A stretch of DNA of 8,431 nucleotides. Origin: an uncultured Gemmatimonadota bacterium (GTDB lineage Bacteria; Gemmatimonadota; Gemmatimonadetes; Gemmatimonadales; Gemmatimonadaceae). The stretch spans positions 1 to 8,431 of the forward strand of contig CAMLEQ010000150.1 in assembly GCA_946479015.1 (NCBI GenBank), in the 5' to 3' direction. The position numbers and the translations under genes were made by a program. The notes beneath the pieces were generated by a model. That model ran no database searches. It was not told the DNA's origin and saw only the letters and a program-made list of their open reading frames with translations. Shown here in pieces: positions 7,188 through 8,431 of the stretch. Every line of letters starts with the position of its first letter. Positions within the stretch are counted from its first letter, which is position 1.

Positions 7188-7223
7188 AAAAAGAGAGGGC
7201 GCAACTTCGCGTTGCGCCCTCTC
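7187..7223 (-). terminator. Intrinsic terminator of the minus-strand lipoprotein gene
   Basis: The arms GAGAGGGCGCAAC (7193-7205) and GTTGCGCCCTCTC (7211-7223) form a perfect 13-bp stem with a five-base loop. On the minus strand the stem is followed directly by six T (complement of the A-run 7187-7192), the classic Rho-independent form. It lies 21 bases past the lipoprotein stop. On the plus strand the hairpin is followed by CACTACC and has no T-run, so it would be weak for the converging operon. The first base of the A-run is the last base of the DUF1802 stop codon. Confidence 0.93.
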
Positions 7224-7244
7224 CACTACCGACTGCGACGAAGC

Positions 7245-7457
7245 TTACTTCTTGGTCGTGTCCTTCTTCGTCGTGTCCATCTTCATGCCGGTGTCGGCCT
7301 TCATCGTGGTATCGTGGGCCATCCCGGTGTCAGCGGAAGGCGCCGGAGCGGGCGCCATCGCGGGAGCGGCGGTGGTATCGGCGGCAGGCGCATTCTCCTT
7401 CGCTTTGCAGGCGGCAAGGACCAACGCGGCGGCAGCGACGACGGCAAGGCGCTTCAT
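7245..7457 (-). CDS. Small lipoprotein with Asp-Thr hexad repeats, function unknown
   Basis: This 70-residue product starts with a lipoprotein signal peptide: MKR, a hydrophobic Ala/Val/Leu core, and the lipobox LAAC with the lipidated Cys at position 17. The mature part is only about 54 residues and looks disordered. An Ala/Pro stretch (23-42) is followed by repeats beginning with Asp-Thr: DTGMAH at 43, DTTMKA at 49, DTGMKM at 55, DTTKK at 61 and DTTKK at 66, ending in Lys-Lys. Five Met occur in the mature part (34, 46, 52, 58 and 60). No catalytic domain is present. The start is supported by AAGGAG five to seven bases before the ATG, a strong upstream promoter and a downstream terminator, so it is a monocistronic unit convergent with the operon on the other strand. 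A membrane-anchored spacer or a metal or polyanion binder is conceivable but unproven. Confidence 0.85.
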   Translation of the reverse strand: MKRLAVVAAAALVLAACKAKENAPAADTTAAPAMAPAPAPSADTGMAHDTTMKADTGMKMDTTKKDTTKK

Positions 7458-7464
7458 TTACGTT

Positions 7465-7470
7465 CTCCTT
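7465..7470 (-). promoter_or_regulatory. Strong Shine-Dalgarno (AAGGAG) of the lipoprotein gene
   Basis: On the minus strand AAGGAG is followed by AACGTAA and then the ATG at 7457. It is the best ribosome-binding site in the window; most other genes rely on stop/start overlap. It fixes the lipoprotein start. Confidence 0.85.
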
Positions 7471-7540
7471 GTGGGGGGCGGTGATGGTACCAACCTTCGT
7501 CCGAGCACGCACGCTGCAATGCAAGGAACGAGCGGTGGTT

Positions 7541-7568
7541 ATTCTACGCGTTCGGAAAGTGCTGTCAA
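7541..7568 (-). promoter_or_regulatory. Near-consensus sigma70-type promoter for the lipoprotein gene
   Basis: Read on the minus strand, TTGACA (7568-7563) is a perfect -35 box and TAGAAT (7546-7541) differs from TATAAT in one base; the spacer is 16 bp. The expected start of transcription is near 7536, which gives a leader of about 79 bases. The surrounding ~100 bases are noticeably richer in A+T than the rest of the window. The only doubtful point is that the spacer is one base short of the 17-bp optimum. Confidence 0.85.
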
Positions 7569-7775
7569 GGGACGTGCCGCACCGTGGCGCGGTCGTCAGC
7601 TTGCGGGCGCGCTCCGCGCCTGCCGTGTGTTCCCGCGCCGCGGGACGCCCTCCGGCGCTGGCGGACAACCGCATGGCCCGCAAACACTTGCACCTGGCGC
7701 GTCGACCGCTGGCCATTTCCGGCGCACGGTCGCATGTTCCATCTCGTTCCACATCACCGCTGCGAGCATCGTGCC
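7569..7775. other. Intergenic region upstream of the divergent lipoprotein and oxidoreductase genes
   Basis: The full gap between the two divergent start codons is 318 bases (7458-7775). Its first part holds the lipoprotein leader and promoter. In these remaining 207 bases I see no convincing gene. There is a TTGCAC at 7688-7693 but no good -10 box at the right distance, and CATCGT at 7768-7773 lies only two bases before the ATG, too close for a normal -10. Two structured spots exist: a 9-bp hairpin with one G-U pair (7603-7611 with 7615-7623) and a 15-base palindrome (7631-7645). The plus-strand promoter is therefore unresolved. Confidence 0.6.
7631..7645. repeat. Short perfect palindrome (7-bp arms, one-base centre)
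   Basis: TCCCGCG-C-CGCGGGA is an exact inverted repeat in the region between two divergent genes. It could be an operator or a small hairpin, but palindromes of this size made of G and C are common by chance at this base composition. Confidence 0.4.
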
Positions 7776-8431
7776 ATGACTAGCCCTTCGCGTTCCCCCG
7801 GTGCCGACACCCACATGGTGCGCGGCGCCTGTCCCCACGACTGCCCCGACACGTGCGCGATGCTCGTCACCGTCGAGCGCGGCCGCGCGGTGCGCGTCGC
7901 CGGCGACCCGGAGCATCCGTTCACGCGCGGCTTCCTCTGCGCGAAGGTGAACCGCTACGTCGAGCGCACGTATCATCCGGAGCGGCTGCTCCACCCGATG
8001 CGGCGCGTGGGCGCGAAGGGTGCCGGACGATTCGCGCGCATCTCCTGGGATGAAGCGCTCGACGAGATCGCCGAGCGGCTCGGCGCCGTCGCGCGCTCGG
8101 CGGACGGACCGCAGGCCATCCTGCCGTACTCGTACGCCGGCACCATGGGCATGGTGCAGGGCTCGTCGATGGACCGGCGCTTCTTCCATCTGCTCGGTGC
8201 CTCCAAGCTCGATCGTACCATCTGCTCGATGGCCGGCACCGTGGGCATGCGCATGACGGTGGGCGCCAACATCGGCGCCGACGCCGAGGGGATCCCCGAG
8301 AGCGACCTCGTGCTGCTCTGGGGAACGAACACGCTCACCTCCAACCCGCACCTCTGGCCGTTCGTGCTCCAGGCGCGCGAGCGCGGCGCGCCGGTGATCG
8401 CCATCGACCCGCTCCGCACGCGCACCGCGCG
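7776..8431 (+). CDS. Molybdopterin (bis-MGD) oxidoreductase, N-terminal part (3' end cut by window)
   Basis: The frame runs from the ATG at 7776 without a stop to the window end, giving 218 residues of a protein that in this family is usually 650-800 residues or longer. The N-terminal [4Fe-4S] motif is complete: C19-x3-C23-x3-C27, then C55 after 27 residues, in ACPHDCPDTCAM and GFLCAK. Family-typical segments follow: the YHPERLLHPMRRVG and WDEALDEIAERL stretches, SYAGTMGMVQGSSMDRRFF, and ESDLVLLWGTN...ITVAIDP-like text ending at IAIDPLRTRTA. These are the Fe-S and first Mo-cofactor domains of the formate dehydrogenase/DMSO reductase superfamily (BisC-like). There is no twin-arginine signal, so this looks cytoplasmic. 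Cys150 lies where the Mo ligand would be expected. The substrate cannot be told. The ATG at 7815 is an alternative start, but neither has a clear Shine-Dalgarno. Confidence 0.9.
   Translation, partial: MTSPSRSPGADTHMVRGACPHDCPDTCAMLVTVERGRAVRVAGDPEHPFTRGFLCAKVNRYVERTYHPERLLHPMRRVGAKGAGRFARISWDEALDEIAERLGAVARSADGPQAILPYSYAGTMGMVQGSSMDRRFFHLLGASKLDRTICSMAGTVGMRMTVGANIGADAEGIPESDLVLLWGTNTLTSNPHLWPFVLQARERGAPVIAIDPLRTRTA

Noticed and set aside
7688..7716. Plus-strand promoter with TTGCAC as -35 for the oxidoreductase
   Set aside because: The hexamer 17 bases downstream is GGCCAT, and nothing near it resembles a -10 box.
7596..8351. Minus-strand open frame (251 codons) opposite the molybdopterin oxidoreductase
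   Set aside because: The plus frame carries an intact [4Fe-4S] motif and family segments; the antisense frame does not resemble any protein.
1..8431. Mobile element, CRISPR array, tRNA or rRNA
   Set aside because: No transposase or integrase motifs, no regularly spaced direct repeats and no cloverleaf-like sequence were seen; all coding space is taken by ordinary metabolic genes.

Overview
The window is very G+C-rich bacterial chromosomal DNA, densely packed with genes and with long spurious open frames on the opposite strand. The organism cannot be named from the sequence alone. The extreme G+C content, the stacked start/stop overlaps and a small lipoprotein with an Asp-Thr-Thr-Lys-Lys tail would fit a Gemmatimonadota-like bacterium, but that is a guess from general impression and not a result.

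Positions 2-7187 hold seven genes, all on the plus strand. The first three encode the membrane-associated glycolate oxidase: the FAD/catalytic subunit GlcD (its first ~45 residues lie before the window), the second FAD-type subunit GlcE, and the iron-sulfur subunit GlcF. Each start overlaps the previous stop (ATGA, then GTGA). After a 33-base gap come a HAD-superfamily protein with badly eroded catalytic motifs, a YgfZ/IBA57-type folate-binding Fe-S maintenance protein, an NAD(P)-dependent extended SDR (epimerase/dehydratase type), and a DUF1802 protein. These four are again joined by overlapping stop/start codons. The layout suggests one or two transcripts combining glycolate oxidation with a folate-dependent Fe-S repair factor that could serve the Fe-S-rich GlcF.

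Positions 7187-7568 are a self-contained minus-strand unit: a near-consensus sigma70-type promoter (TTGACA, 16 bp, TAGAAT), a ~79-base leader with a strong Shine-Dalgarno, a 70-residue lipoprotein ending in near-hexad Asp-Thr repeats, and a textbook intrinsic terminator. The terminator's U-tract side touches the stop codon of the converging DUF1802 gene.

Positions 7569-7775 are non-coding, with only a short G+C palindrome and a small hairpin. From 7776 to the window end runs the N-terminal part of a molybdopterin (bis-MGD) oxidoreductase with a [4Fe-4S] motif; it is cut by the window edge. No RNA genes, CRISPR arrays, insertion sequences or phage genes were seen. The most unusual item is the HAD protein: it sits where a phosphoglycolate phosphatase would make sense, yet it lacks both motif I aspartates.
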